Of a stretch of 64,000 nt of DNA, positions 26,992 to 35,930 are shown one piece after another (position 1 is the first letter of the stretch; every line of letters begins with the position of its first letter). The stretch spans positions 1 to 64,000 of the forward strand of contig CACJJL010000008.1 in NCBI GenBank assembly GCA_902593735.1. Direction: 5' to 3'. The notes under the pieces are model-generated. The model was not told the DNA's origin and searched no databases. It worked only from the letters and a program-made list of their open reading frames with translations. This DNA comes from an uncultured SAR116 cluster alpha proteobacterium (lineage in GTDB: Bacteria; Pseudomonadota; Alphaproteobacteria; Puniceispirillales; Marisalimonadaceae). The position numbers were made by a program, and so were the translations under genes.

Positions 26992-27378
26992 TCACTTAAT
27001 TTCATTACATAAATATCTTGTAATGGAAGCATTTGCCGCCAAAATAAAAGATAAAACATTATTATCTAGAAAAAATATATCTTGTATATGTGTCCAAGGT
27101 TCATTTCTATCAAAAGCATATGCCTTACCAGTTCCTAAATCCAATATTTCATATTTTGATTTATTAACAATAAAATATCCAGATTCAGTTCCTTTACCAT
27201 CTTTTATGGTAATTTCCACAGGCTTTTCTTTACCACTTATTTTAAAAACTTGTATTCCATTTGATCTAACAGCAGCAGCATTTTTAGGTTTACAACTATA
27301 CTTTGTTTCTTTTGCATAAGAGTTGAAAGAAAACAAAATAATTGAGAGTGAGATAATTATATATTTAGTAATTAACAT
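26992..27378 (-). CDS. Hypothetical secreted protein
   Basis: A 128-residue protein with a clear Sec signal peptide, a hydrophobic core at about residues 5-18 followed by NSYA and a predicted cleavage before KETKYS. There is no lipobox. Two Cys in the mature part could form a disulphide. The mature domain alternates short beta strands and resembles small periplasmic domains of unknown function. I do not recognise the family. It is co-oriented with and 24 bases downstream of the malonyl-CoA decarboxylase gene. Confidence 0.6.
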   Translation of the reverse strand: MLITKYIIISLSIILFSFNSYAKETKYSCKPKNAAAVRSNGIQVFKISGKEKPVEITIKDGKGTESGYFIVNKSKYEILDLGTGKAYAFDRNEPWTHIQDIFFLDNNVLSFILAANASITRYLCNEIK

Positions 27379-27402
27379 TTTTTTCCTTTAAATTAAACTG
27401 AT

Positions 27403-28701
27403 CTATTTATTATAATATTTCATTAAACTGTTTTGAGCATTTTTTGAAATATTAATTTTTTTTTCTAATATAAATGTTTCATGGTTTTGCTCTACTACTT
27501 CAAGATCATATAAATAATTTACCATTAATCCCCCAGATAAATCTATTCCGTTTGATGAGACATCTCCTAAAAAGTTTATTTGTTCCAAAGAAGCACCATT
27601 TCCTAGATGAAATCTTGCAACTGTATCATTTGGCATTTGATCAGATCTTTCAGATTTGAAGAAATATTCACCTAGACAATTAAGTAAATCATCTTTTATT
27701 TTTGACAACTGATCTGGTTTTTTAACTTTTTCTATTTTTAAATCTAATTTAGGATATTTATTTTTCATCCATTTTCTGAAACCAGGAATCGGTGATAGTG
27801 TTACAAATTTTTTCAAATTTTTTAATTCGAAACTTAAATCAGTAGCAACTTGTTTAATTAAAAAATTACCAAACGATATACCAGTTAATCCTTTTTGACA
27901 GTTTGAAATAGAATAAAAAACAGCAACTTTAGCCTCTTCAGGATCAACAAAGACACGTTCTTTCTGAAGTACATTTTGTATATTTGATGGTATTTCCCTG
28001 GTTAAGGCAACCTCCACAAATATTATTGGTTCATCTTGCATTGCAGGATGAAAAAAAGCGAAACACCTACGATCTTTTGGAGCTAATCGCGCTCTTAATT
28101 CATCCCATGAATTTATTTCGTGAACTGCTTCGTAGGCTATAATTTTTTCTAATATATGAGCAGGAGTTTCCCAATTAATTGGTCTTAAAATCAAAAAGCC
28201 TCTATTGAACCAATTTTTGAATAAATAAACTAAATCAAAATCAACAGCTCTTAATTCTGGTTTTTTTATAGTAAATTCTAATAATCTTTGTCTCAAATTT
28301 ACTAATCTTACCGTACCTCTTGAAATAGCATTACATCTTCTAAATATATCTCTTCTTAAAGGTTCAGACAGTTTCATTAATTTAACTAAATTTTCAGATG
28401 TTTTTTTTATTTCATAATTTTGCATAGCTAATAATAAATCATCTGTATTAACTTCATAATTTTTTCTTAATAACTCAAAAAACTTAATTAATTCACTGTC
28501 GTTAAGATGCTCACAATGAGTAATCAACAGTTCTGCATGGCCAAGTGCAGAAACTTCACCTTTTGCAGTGGCAACATTCTCAACATATTCTTCCGTTGTA
28601 AGAGGTTTCTTTTTATCAAATAAGAAATTTAAAGATTTATTAATCTTTGGTTTTTCAAATAAAGAATTTATCAATTCTTGAAAGAACTTTATTTTTGTCA
28701 C
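27403..28701 (-). CDS. Malonyl-CoA decarboxylase
   Basis: Decarboxylates malonyl-CoA to acetyl-CoA, 432 residues. The N-terminal helical domain covers about residues 40-170. The GNAT-like catalytic domain holds the family blocks FFHPAMQDEPIIFVEVALT and ISNCQKGLTGISFGNFL. The conserved Ser lies in VTLSPIPGF and the conserved His in ARFHLGNGA; these are the catalytic pair proposed for this family. It starts at GTG 28701 and overlaps the TRAP permease stop (GTGA). Lying in a TRAP operon, it suggests malonate use. MatB (malonyl-CoA synthetase) is not in the window. Confidence 0.93.
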   Translation of the reverse strand: MTKIKFFQELINSLFEKPKINKSLNFLFDKKKPLTTEEYVENVATAKGEVSALGHAELLITHCEHLNDSELIKFFELLRKNYEVNTDDLLLAMQNYEIKKTSENLVKLMKLSEPLRRDIFRRCNAISRGTVRLVNLRQRLLEFTIKKPELRAVDFDLVYLFKNWFNRGFLILRPINWETPAHILEKIIAYEAVHEINSWDELRARLAPKDRRCFAFFHPAMQDEPIIFVEVALTREIPSNIQNVLQKERVFVDPEEAKVAVFYSISNCQKGLTGISFGNFLIKQVATDLSFELKNLKKFVTLSPIPGFRKWMKNKYPKLDLKIEKVKKPDQLSKIKDDLLNCLGEYFFKSERSDQMPNDTVARFHLGNGASLEQINFLGDVSSNGIDLSGGLMVNYLYDLEVVEQNHETFILEKKINISKNAQNSLMKYYNK

Positions 28702-30014
28702 AATACTTCACCCATAATATGATTAGGTAACCAAGTGGCAATTTCAGGAAAAAAACACAATAAAATAATTGCTATAACCATACATAAAACAAAAGGTAGT
28801 GAACCTCTTAAAATTTTGTTTAATGGAATTTCAGGTGCTATTCCATTTATTACATAAAGATTTAACCCTACAGGTGGAGAAATGAGTCCAATCTCCATGT
28901 TTATTGTTAAAATTACAGCAAACCAATATGGGTCGAAACCTGCATTTACAATTATGGGTAATAAAATTGGGGCTGCCATTACAATAACAGCAACTGGTGG
29001 GAGAAAAAATCCTGCTATGAGAAGGAATATGTTAATTGTAAACATCAAAATCCATCTATTTACTTCAAGTGTACCTATCCACTCAGCAATACTTTGGGTT
29101 ATAAACAAACTAGATAACATGTAAGAAAAGACACCAGCCGCACCAATTATAAAAAGAATCATAATGGACTCTCGGGTGGAGTCCCTTAAGACTATCCATA
29201 ATGACTTTGGTGCCCAGAGTTTATATATTATTATTGCTACCAGTAGACATAATATTGCTCCCACTGCAGCAGTTTCTGATGGAGTTGCAACCCCACCGTA
29301 TAAAGAATAAAGTACTCCAAGAATAATTGCAAAGAAAGGTATAACTCTAGGTAATATCTCAACTCTTTCTCTCCAACTAAAAATCTTTCTATTCAATGCT
29401 TCTACATTTCCAGATTTCCAAGTGGAAAATATTGACCAAAGCATAAAAAGTAATACTAACAAAAGTCCCGGAAGCGCACCTGCTAAGAAAAGTCTCCCAA
29501 TAGAGGTTTCAGTTGAGATACCATACACAATCATTGTTACTGAAGGTGGTATTAATATGCCTAAAGTGCCGCCAGCTGCAATTGATCCAGATGCAACTTC
29601 GTCAGAATACCCTCTTTTTTTCATTTCAGGTATGCCCATTTTACCTATAGCAGCACAAGTGGCAGGACTTGATCCTGACATCGCTGCAAAAAGTGCACAT
29701 GCACCTAAGTTTGAAATTACCAAACCTCCAGGAACCCTAGTGAGCCATCTATCAAGTGCTTCATATAAATCTGCACCAGCTCTTGTGGAAGATATTGCAG
29801 CTCCCATAATAATAAACATTGGAATTGACAAAAGAGCAAAATTATCTAAATGACCATAAAAGATTTCTGGCATTAATTCTAATGATCTAAATCCATCAAA
29901 TATAAATAAGAAAAGACACGATACTATTAATAATCCATTAGCAACTGATACGCCTGAAAATAATATAAATACTGTTGTGAATGCAACTAACAAACCTAAA
30001 GATAATGGATCCAT
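28698..30014 (-). CDS. TRAP transporter large permease (DctM type)
   Basis: The 438-residue membrane subunit that carries out sodium-driven transport. It has about twelve helices and the typical blocks GSSPATCAAIGKMGIPEMKK near residues 113-132 and GTLGILIPPSVTMIVYG near 150-166. GGVATPSETAAVGA near 245 is also typical. It follows dctQ immediately and overlaps the malonyl-CoA decarboxylase start. TRAP transporters carry dicarboxylates and related acids; with the decarboxylase next door, malonate is the best guess (compare MatPQM in rhizobia). Confidence 0.93.
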   Translation of the reverse strand: MDPLSLGLLVAFTTVFILFSGVSVANGLLIVSCLFLFIFDGFRSLELMPEIFYGHLDNFALLSIPMFIIMGAAISSTRAGADLYEALDRWLTRVPGGLVISNLGACALFAAMSGSSPATCAAIGKMGIPEMKKRGYSDEVASGSIAAGGTLGILIPPSVTMIVYGISTETSIGRLFLAGALPGLLLVLLFMLWSIFSTWKSGNVEALNRKIFSWRERVEILPRVIPFFAIILGVLYSLYGGVATPSETAAVGAILCLLVAIIIYKLWAPKSLWIVLRDSTRESIMILFIIGAAGVFSYMLSSLFITQSIAEWIGTLEVNRWILMFTINIFLLIAGFFLPPVAVIVMAAPILLPIIVNAGFDPYWFAVILTINMEIGLISPPVGLNLYVINGIAPEIPLNKILRGSLPFVLCMVIAIILLCFFPEIATWLPNHIMGEVL

Positions 30015-30527
30015 CTAATGTTCACCTTTTTCGAAAGGAGCTTCTTTTCCTGTTATCATTAATAAAAAGTCAGATATTAATTGATTTAAAAATAACCCAA
30101 ATCCAATTGGTAAAGCTGCATATGGATATTTTAATGGAACTGCAGTGACTGTGTCAGAAGTCCAATTTCTTTCATATGCAACAAACCAGTAATCAAATCC
30201 ATAAATAAACATTATTGTTACTATAATTATACTTGTAAAACCTGTCACAATTGCCAGAGGTTTTTTATATATTGGCTTAATAAAAGTTGGTAACAAATCA
30301 ACATTTACGTGTCCACGTAAAAGTTGTATATAAGACAATCCAATTAATGTTGCCCCTACCATCATATAAATAACAGTTTCAGTTTGCCAAGCAGTTGAGA
30401 GATTTAACACAAATCTTACCCAGATCATTTGTACTGTGATTAAAACTGCTATTAAGATCATAAAAGCAGCGATTACCCCGGCTAATCTAGAAATATTTTT
30501 TGTAAAATTGACGTAATTATCTAACAT
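30015..30527 (-). CDS. TRAP transporter small permease (DctQ type)
   Basis: Four-helix membrane subunit of 170 residues that partners the large permease. The helix-2 WQTETVIYMMVGATLIGLSYI and LRGHVNVDLLP segment are family features. It sits directly ahead of dctM (one base apart). A strong hairpin at 30548-30574 separates it from the binding-protein gene, so it is probably expressed at a lower level than that gene. Confidence 0.9.
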   Translation of the reverse strand: MLDNYVNFTKNISRLAGVIAAFMILIAVLITVQMIWVRFVLNLSTAWQTETVIYMMVGATLIGLSYIQLLRGHVNVDLLPTFIKPIYKKPLAIVTGFTSIIIVTIMFIYGFDYWFVAYERNWTSDTVTAVPLKYPYAALPIGFGLFLNQLISDFLLMITGKEAPFEKGEH

Positions 30528-30547
30528 AAATTTTTCTAAATTTACAA

Positions 30548-30574
30548 AAAGTGGCAGGTATTACCTGCCACTTT
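30548..30574 (-). terminator. Intra-operon hairpin between TRAP binding protein and permease genes
   Basis: AAAGTGGCAGGTA and TACCTGCCACTTT form a 13-base perfect inverted repeat around a single base. On the minus strand it is followed by a T-rich stretch. It is 6 bases after the dctP stop codon. It can act as a partial terminator or as a 3'-stabilising hairpin that raises the level of the binding protein over the permeases. Confidence 0.75.
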
Positions 30575-30580
30575 AGAGTT

Positions 30581-31564
30581 TTAATCAACTGCTAAAGCTA
30601 AATCTAATAGTCTTTGTCCATCTTTATAACCGGAAACAAACTTTTTATAAGAAGTTTCTTTTGCTATTTCACGCCATGCATTAAATTCTTCTGTAGACAT
30701 TTCTTTTATCTCAACACCATTTTTCTTAAAAACATTTACAGATGCCTGATCTTCTTTTTTAGCTTCGGCAAGATAATAAGCCTCAGCTTTTTTTGCACCA
30801 TCCATAATAGCTTTTTGCTGATTTTTATTTAATTTTTCAAATACTGTTTTGTTCATTAGGAGAGGTTGATACATAAACCATAAAGCAGTTTTACCAGCAG
30901 GAGTATAGCATTTCACTTGCTCATAAATTCTATATGATACAAAAGATGAAGAAGAAGTATTTGCAGCTTGCAAAACGCCAGTTTGCATAGCATTATATAT
31001 AGCTGAAGAAGGCATTGAAGCTATTGAGGCACCGGCGCCAACTAACATAGTTTCGAATGCTTTTCCCGCCGCCCTCGTCTGTAAACCTTTAACGTCATTT
31101 GGGCTAGTAATACACTTATTTTTACCAGCAAATCCCCCTGCAAGATATCCATGAACAACCACCATTACGTCGTCACCTGCCATTATCTTTTGGATTTCTT
31201 TCATAAATGGGGAATAATTCAATCTAGCAGCATGATCATGATTTTTTACTAAACCAGGCATTAAAGTTAAATTATAAGCTGGTTGTTGGCCACCTGCATA
31301 AGACAATGGAAATACTGTCATATCTAATTGACCTCTAGTAAGAGGTTTGTATTGCTCTTTTGGCTTGAACAGTGATTTAGAAGGGAAAATTTTTATTTTC
31401 AAACCAACATTTGATGATTCCACATGATCAGCAAGAATTTGCGCAAATTTATGTCTGACATCTTTTGTAGACCATTGATGAGACAACCTTAATTCTTTGG
31501 CAGAAACTGACACTGAGAGCAGTATTGATCCTATTGTCGCAATTGATAAACTTTTAAAATTCAT
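30581..31564 (-). CDS. TRAP transporter substrate-binding protein (DctP type)
   Basis: Periplasmic binding protein of 327 residues with a Sec signal peptide (about 1-22, ending VSA-KEL). The DctP fold is recognisable from LRLSHQWSTKDVRHKFAQIL, LTRGQLDMTVFPLSYAGG and VKGLQTRAAGKAFETMLVGA in shortened form, with the conserved Arg in LQTRAAGKAF that binds substrate carboxylate. I chose ATG 31564 because AGAGGAA lies upstream and the signal peptide begins there. An open frame extends to 31720 but has no signal-like start. Malonate is a candidate ligand from gene context. Confidence 0.92.
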   Translation of the reverse strand: MNFKSLSIATIGSILLSVSVSAKELRLSHQWSTKDVRHKFAQILADHVESSNVGLKIKIFPSKSLFKPKEQYKPLTRGQLDMTVFPLSYAGGQQPAYNLTLMPGLVKNHDHAARLNYSPFMKEIQKIMAGDDVMVVVHGYLAGGFAGKNKCITSPNDVKGLQTRAAGKAFETMLVGAGASIASMPSSAIYNAMQTGVLQAANTSSSSFVSYRIYEQVKCYTPAGKTALWFMYQPLLMNKTVFEKLNKNQQKAIMDGAKKAEAYYLAEAKKEDQASVNVFKKNGVEIKEMSTEEFNAWREIAKETSYKKFVSGYKDGQRLLDLALAVD

Positions 31565-31649
31565 TATCGAATTCCTCTCTTTAATATTGTTAAATTTAAT
31601 TTTTATTAATACACATATATGATAACTATAAAACTTAAATATTTGAAAG

Positions 31650-32822
31650 TTATTTATTAAGCAAGATCTCTTTTGCTTTAGAAATCCCGCCTTTTTGATA
31701 AGGAATACCAGCCATTTCAAAACCTATTTCAATTCCATTTAAAGTACCCATCAACATTAAATCATTGAAATCACCAAGATGGCCTATTCTAAAAACCCTT
31801 CCTGCAAGTTTTGACAATCCTCCACCTAGAGACATATTTAAATTTTCTAAAATTATTTTTCGAAAATTATCAGCATTATGTTTTTCTGGTAACATAACAG
31901 CTGTTAACACATTTGAAAAATCCTTTTTTTCTTTACATACATTTTCAAAACCCCATGCTTGGACAGCAGCCCTTGTTGCTAGTGCATGTTTTTCATGCCT
32001 CTTAAAAACATTATCAAGTCCTTCTTCGTGAAGCATATTAATAGCTTCTTTTAATCCATATAATAGATTAGTTGCAGGTGTATACGGAAAAGAACCAGAT
32101 TTGTTCGCTTCAATTTGCTCTTCCCAATCCCAATATGATCTTCGCATCCCTGAAATTTTGGCTATTCTTAGTGCCTTATCTGATATTGCATTGAAAGATA
32201 ACCCAGGTGGTAACATAAGCCCTTTTTGAGATCCAGAAACTGTAATGTCAACACCCCATTCATCATGTTTATAATCCATGGATGCTAAACCTGAAATAGA
32301 ATCAACCATTAGCAAGGCGTCATGGTTAGCCGAATTCAATGCCTTCCTTACTTCTTCAATCCTTGAAGTACAACCAGTTGATGTCTCATTATGAACTACA
32401 CACACTGCTTTAATTTGATTTTTAATATCTTTTTGCAATCTATCAAAAAGTTTTTCTGGTATGACGCCACTTCTCCAGTCTGTCTTCAAAAACTCAGTTT
32501 TAATACCAAGTCTTAGCGCCATTTTATTCCATAAAGATGCAAAATGTCCAGTTTCAACCATAAGAACTAATTCGTTTTCTCTAATTGTATTAACGAGTGC
32601 AGCTTCCCATGCACCAGTTCCTGAAGCAGGATAGATAATTACATTAGATTTAGTTTTAAAAATTGTCTTTATTCCTTCAAGACAATCATTAGCTAAATCA
32701 GAAAACTGAGGTCCTCTATGATCTATAGTAGGATAATCCATTGCACGCAAAATTCTGTCTGGAACGTTAGAGGGACCTGGTAACTGAAGAAAATGTTTTC
32801 CTGGCATATATTTTTTACTCAT
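31650..32822 (-). CDS. Serine/alanine-glyoxylate aminotransferase family protein
   Basis: Class V PLP-dependent aminotransferase of 390 residues. The PLP lysine is in the SGSQKGLMLPPGL motif near residue 203. The glyoxylate-aminotransferase hallmarks PGPSNVPDRILRAMD, IDHRGPQF and IIYPASGTGAWEAALV are intact. It transfers an amino group to glyoxylate, most likely from Ser or Ala. Glyoxylate is produced by the allantoin route later in the window, so a detoxifying or assimilating role fits. A ureidoglycine aminotransferase (PucG-type) role cannot be excluded by eye. It is 85 bases upstream of the TRAP dctP start and may be co-transcribed. Confidence 0.9.
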   Translation of the reverse strand: MSKKYMPGKHFLQLPGPSNVPDRILRAMDYPTIDHRGPQFSDLANDCLEGIKTIFKTKSNVIIYPASGTGAWEAALVNTIRENELVLMVETGHFASLWNKMALRLGIKTEFLKTDWRSGVIPEKLFDRLQKDIKNQIKAVCVVHNETSTGCTSRIEEVRKALNSANHDALLMVDSISGLASMDYKHDEWGVDITVSGSQKGLMLPPGLSFNAISDKALRIAKISGMRRSYWDWEEQIEANKSGSFPYTPATNLLYGLKEAINMLHEEGLDNVFKRHEKHALATRAAVQAWGFENVCKEKKDFSNVLTAVMLPEKHNADNFRKIILENLNMSLGGGLSKLAGRVFRIGHLGDFNDLMLMGTLNGIEIGFEMAGIPYQKGGISKAKEILLNK

Positions 32823-32935
32823 TAATAAATCCTAATTAAAAATTATCTTTATTTGAATATTTTGAGAATATGTTTTATTAGTTATACACTTAATTACATT
32901 AATTTCTATTTTATTTCTCATTGAAGGTTATTTTA

Positions 32936-35890
32936 ATGCCAGATGGTCATATCGATCGATTACTTAATACCTTAGAAAGAAAAACTTCTGCCGAAGTTTA
33001 CTATGATAACTTTAATAAAGGAAGATATGCTACTGATGCATCGATATATCAAATGATGCCATACGGGGTTTTAATACCTAAATCAAAAGCAGATCTAGTT
33101 GAAACAATAAATTTTGCCAGGGAAAGTAAGGTTCCGGTACTGGCCCGTGGTGGTGGTACTTCTCAATGTGGTCAAACTGTTAACAATGCCATAGTTATTG
33201 ACAATTCGAAATATCTTAACAAAGTTTTGGAATTTAATAAAGAAAGTATGACGTGTGTTGTTCAGCCTGGAATTGTGTTGGATGAGCTTAATCGTTTTTT
33301 AAAACCATATGGTTTGTGGTTTCCAGTTGATGTTTCAACTTCAAGTAGGGCAACAATTGGTGGCATGACGGGTAATAATAGTTGCGGTGGTAGATCAATT
33401 AGATATGGAATGATGAGAGACAACGTTATTGATATTGAAGCTATTTTATATGATGGATCATCTTACAACTTTGGAAAAATAGAAAATAATAGTCTTGCAA
33501 TTAGCAACGGTGTTGCACCTGAAATTATAAATAACCTTCTAAATCTAGCTAATGATAATAAAATAGAAATTCTAAATAAATTTCCTAAGGTTCTTAGAAG
33601 AGTTGGCGGTTACAATATTGATGCATTACTTCCTGATGCAATGGCAAGCAGACCCCATGGCAAAATTGGTGACGGAATTAATTTGTCTCATTTGTTAGTT
33701 GGATCCGAAGGAACACTTGCTTATTCGTCTGCGATTACCCTTAAATTGTCTCCACTTCCTTCAAAAAAAATAATGGGTGTATGTCATTTTCCATCCTTTT
33801 ACGAAGCAATGGATGCTGCACAACATATAGTTACATTAAATCCAGTTGCAGTCGAATTAGTTGATGACACTATGATAAGACTAGCTCACAAAATTGATAT
33901 GTTCAAACCTACGGTAGAAGCTGTAGTAAAAGGTAATCCAAAATCTCTACTTTTAGTTGAATTTGCAGAAGAACAGATGGATGAAAATCATTGGAGGTTA
34001 AAAAAACTCCATCAGCTAATGGGTGACCTTGGATATTCTTGGAATAAAACCAAGAAAATTGGTGGTGTTGTTGATGTCATTGATGACAAACTTCAGTCTA
34101 AAGTTAGTGAAATGAGAAAATCTGGTTTGAATATTATGATGTCCATGAAAGAAGATGCAAAACCAGTTTCATTTATTGAGGATTGTGCAGTTCAATTAAA
34201 AGATTTAGCAGAATATACCGACGGATTAAACAAAATTTTTGATAAATATAACGTTAAAGGTACTTGGTATGCTCACGCTTCAGTTGGTTGCTTACACGTC
34301 AGACCTGTTTTAAATATGAAAATTCAAGATGACATTAAAAAAATGAGAAATATTGCTAATGAAACAAGTACCTTAGTAAAAAAATTTAATGGTTCATATT
34401 CAGGTGAGCACGGTGACGGTATTGCCCGATCTGAATTTAATGAGGTAATGTTTGGGAAAAAAATGATAAAAATTTTTAAATTCATTAAAGACTCATTTGA
34501 TCCATTTAATATTTTTAATCCAGGAAAAATTGTGGATGCTCCAAAATTAGATAGTAGAAATCTTTTCAGATATGCACCTTCTTATAACGCTCAGAATATT
34601 AATACTATTTTAGATTGGTCAGCTTGGACAGGTGCCAGTGGTGGTCTTCAAGGTGCTATTGAAATGTGCAACAATAATGGCTCGTGTAGAAAATTAGACG
34701 GCGGTGTAATGTGTCCGTCTTTTAGAGTAACTAAAGATGAAAAAGACTCTACAAGAGGAAGAGCTAATTCTCTTAGATTGGCAATTTCAGGACAGCTTGG
34801 GAAAGATGCTTTAATTAGTGATAAAATGAATGACACCATGAAACTTTGTGTTTCTTGCAAGGCATGTAAACGTGAATGCCCAACGGGAGTTGATATGTCA
34901 AAAATGAAAATTGAAATATCATCCCTAAGAGCAAAAAAATTTGGTTTAGACTTAAACAGTAAACTTGTGGCTTTTCTACCTTACTATGCACCAATAGCTT
35001 CAAAGTTTCCTTTAATCATGAATCTCAGAGATGATTTGCCTGGATTAGCAAAACTTAGTGAAATATTTCTTGGGTTTACATCTAAAAGACCTCTTCCAAA
35101 ATGGAGAAGAAACTATTTTAAAAATAATGAATTACCAAATGATTTAAATAGAAATAAAAATACTACTCCTGTTATTTTGTTTGTCGATACTTTCAATCGG
35201 TATTACGAACCAGAAAATGTTAGATCAGCGATTAATGTTTTAAAAAAAGCAGGATATTATCCATTTATCCCTACATTATCAAATTCAAATAAAATATTAT
35301 GTTGCGGTAGAACTTATCTCAGCAACGGTTTGATAGATAATGCAAAAAAAGAAATGTTGAATATCTTAAATGCCTTCAGGCCATATATTAAGCAAGGAAT
35401 TTCTGTTGTTGGATTGGAACCATCATGCATACTTTCTTTTAGAGATGAAATTCCAAATTTGATTAAAAATGAAGATACTGAATACTTAAAAAATAATTCT
35501 TATACATTTGAAGAATTACTAATAAAGAAAAGTAAAAAAATAAAATTTAGAAGCATAAACAAAAAAGTTCTAATACATGGTCATTGTCATCAAAAGGCTT
35601 TTGATGCAGTAAAACCAATTGAAAGTTTATTAAATAAAATTGAAGGATTAGAAGTAGAAAATATTCAGACGAGTTGTTGTGGCATGGCAGGCTCGTTTGG
35701 TTATGGAAAAGATACTTATGAAATATCAATGAAAATGGCTAATGAAAGACTCTTTCCAACGATTAAAGACAATTCTAATGAGGTCATTGTTATAGCTGAT
35801 GGAACATCATGTAGATGTCAGATTAAAGACGGACTTAATAGAAAAGCAATTCATCTAGCAAAATTTCTTGATGAAAATATAATTTACTAA
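32936..35890 (+). CDS. FAD-linked D-2-hydroxyacid dehydrogenase with Fe-S/CCG domains (YdiJ-like)
   Basis: A 984-residue multidomain flavoprotein. The N-terminal FAD_binding_4 domain (about 45-240) has ARGGGTSQCGQTV and NNSCGGRSIRYGMMRDNV, and the FAD-oxidase C-terminal domain covers about 270-540. Two Fe-S motifs follow: NGSCRKLDGGVMCPSFRVT, and CVSCKACKRECPTG near residue 637-650. Two cysteine-rich CCG segments come last, CCGRTYLSNG and the HGHCHQKAF...CCGMAGSFGY pair. The architecture matches YdiJ, reported to oxidise D-2-hydroxyglutarate, and related D-lactate dehydrogenases. I chose ATG 32936 because GAAGG precedes it; TTG 32921 is in frame but less likely. The next gene encodes a molybdoenzyme. 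Confidence 0.9.
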   Translation: MPDGHIDRLLNTLERKTSAEVYYDNFNKGRYATDASIYQMMPYGVLIPKSKADLVETINFARESKVPVLARGGGTSQCGQTVNNAIVIDNSKYLNKVLEFNKESMTCVVQPGIVLDELNRFLKPYGLWFPVDVSTSSRATIGGMTGNNSCGGRSIRYGMMRDNVIDIEAILYDGSSYNFGKIENNSLAISNGVAPEIINNLLNLANDNKIEILNKFPKVLRRVGGYNIDALLPDAMASRPHGKIGDGINLSHLLVGSEGTLAYSSAITLKLSPLPSKKIMGVCHFPSFYEAMDAAQHIVTLNPVAVELVDDTMIRLAHKIDMFKPTVEAVVKGNPKSLLLVEFAEEQMDENHWRLKKLHQLMGDLGYSWNKTKKIGGVVDVIDDKLQSKVSEMRKSGLNIMMSMKEDAKPVSFIEDCAVQLKDLAEYTDGLNKIFDKYNVKGTWYAHASVGCLHVRPVLNMKIQDDIKKMRNIANETSTLVKKFNGSYSGEHGDGIARSEFNEVMFGKKMIKIFKFIKDSFDPFNIFNPGKIVDAPKLDSRNLFRYAPSYNAQNINTILDWSAWTGASGGLQGAIEMCNNNGSCRKLDGGVMCPSFRVTKDEKDSTRGRANSLRLAISGQLGKDALISDKMNDTMKLCVSCKACKRECPTGVDMSKMKIEISSLRAKKFGLDLNSKLVAFLPYYAPIASKFPLIMNLRDDLPGLAKLSEIFLGFTSKRPLPKWRRNYFKNNELPNDLNRNKNTTPVILFVDTFNRYYEPENVRSAINVLKKAGYYPFIPTLSNSNKILCCGRTYLSNGLIDNAKKEMLNILNAFRPYIKQGISVVGLEPSCILSFRDEIPNLIKNEDTEYLKNNSYTFEELLIKKSKKIKFRSINKKVLIHGHCHQKAFDAVKPIESLLNKIEGLEVENIQTSCCGMAGSFGYGKDTYEISMKMANERLFPTIKDNSNEVIVIADGTSCRCQIKDGLNRKAIHLAKFLDENIIY

Positions 35891-35930
35891 AAACAATTTA
35901 AGATCTAATCTATTGTTTTAAGAGGTAGAT

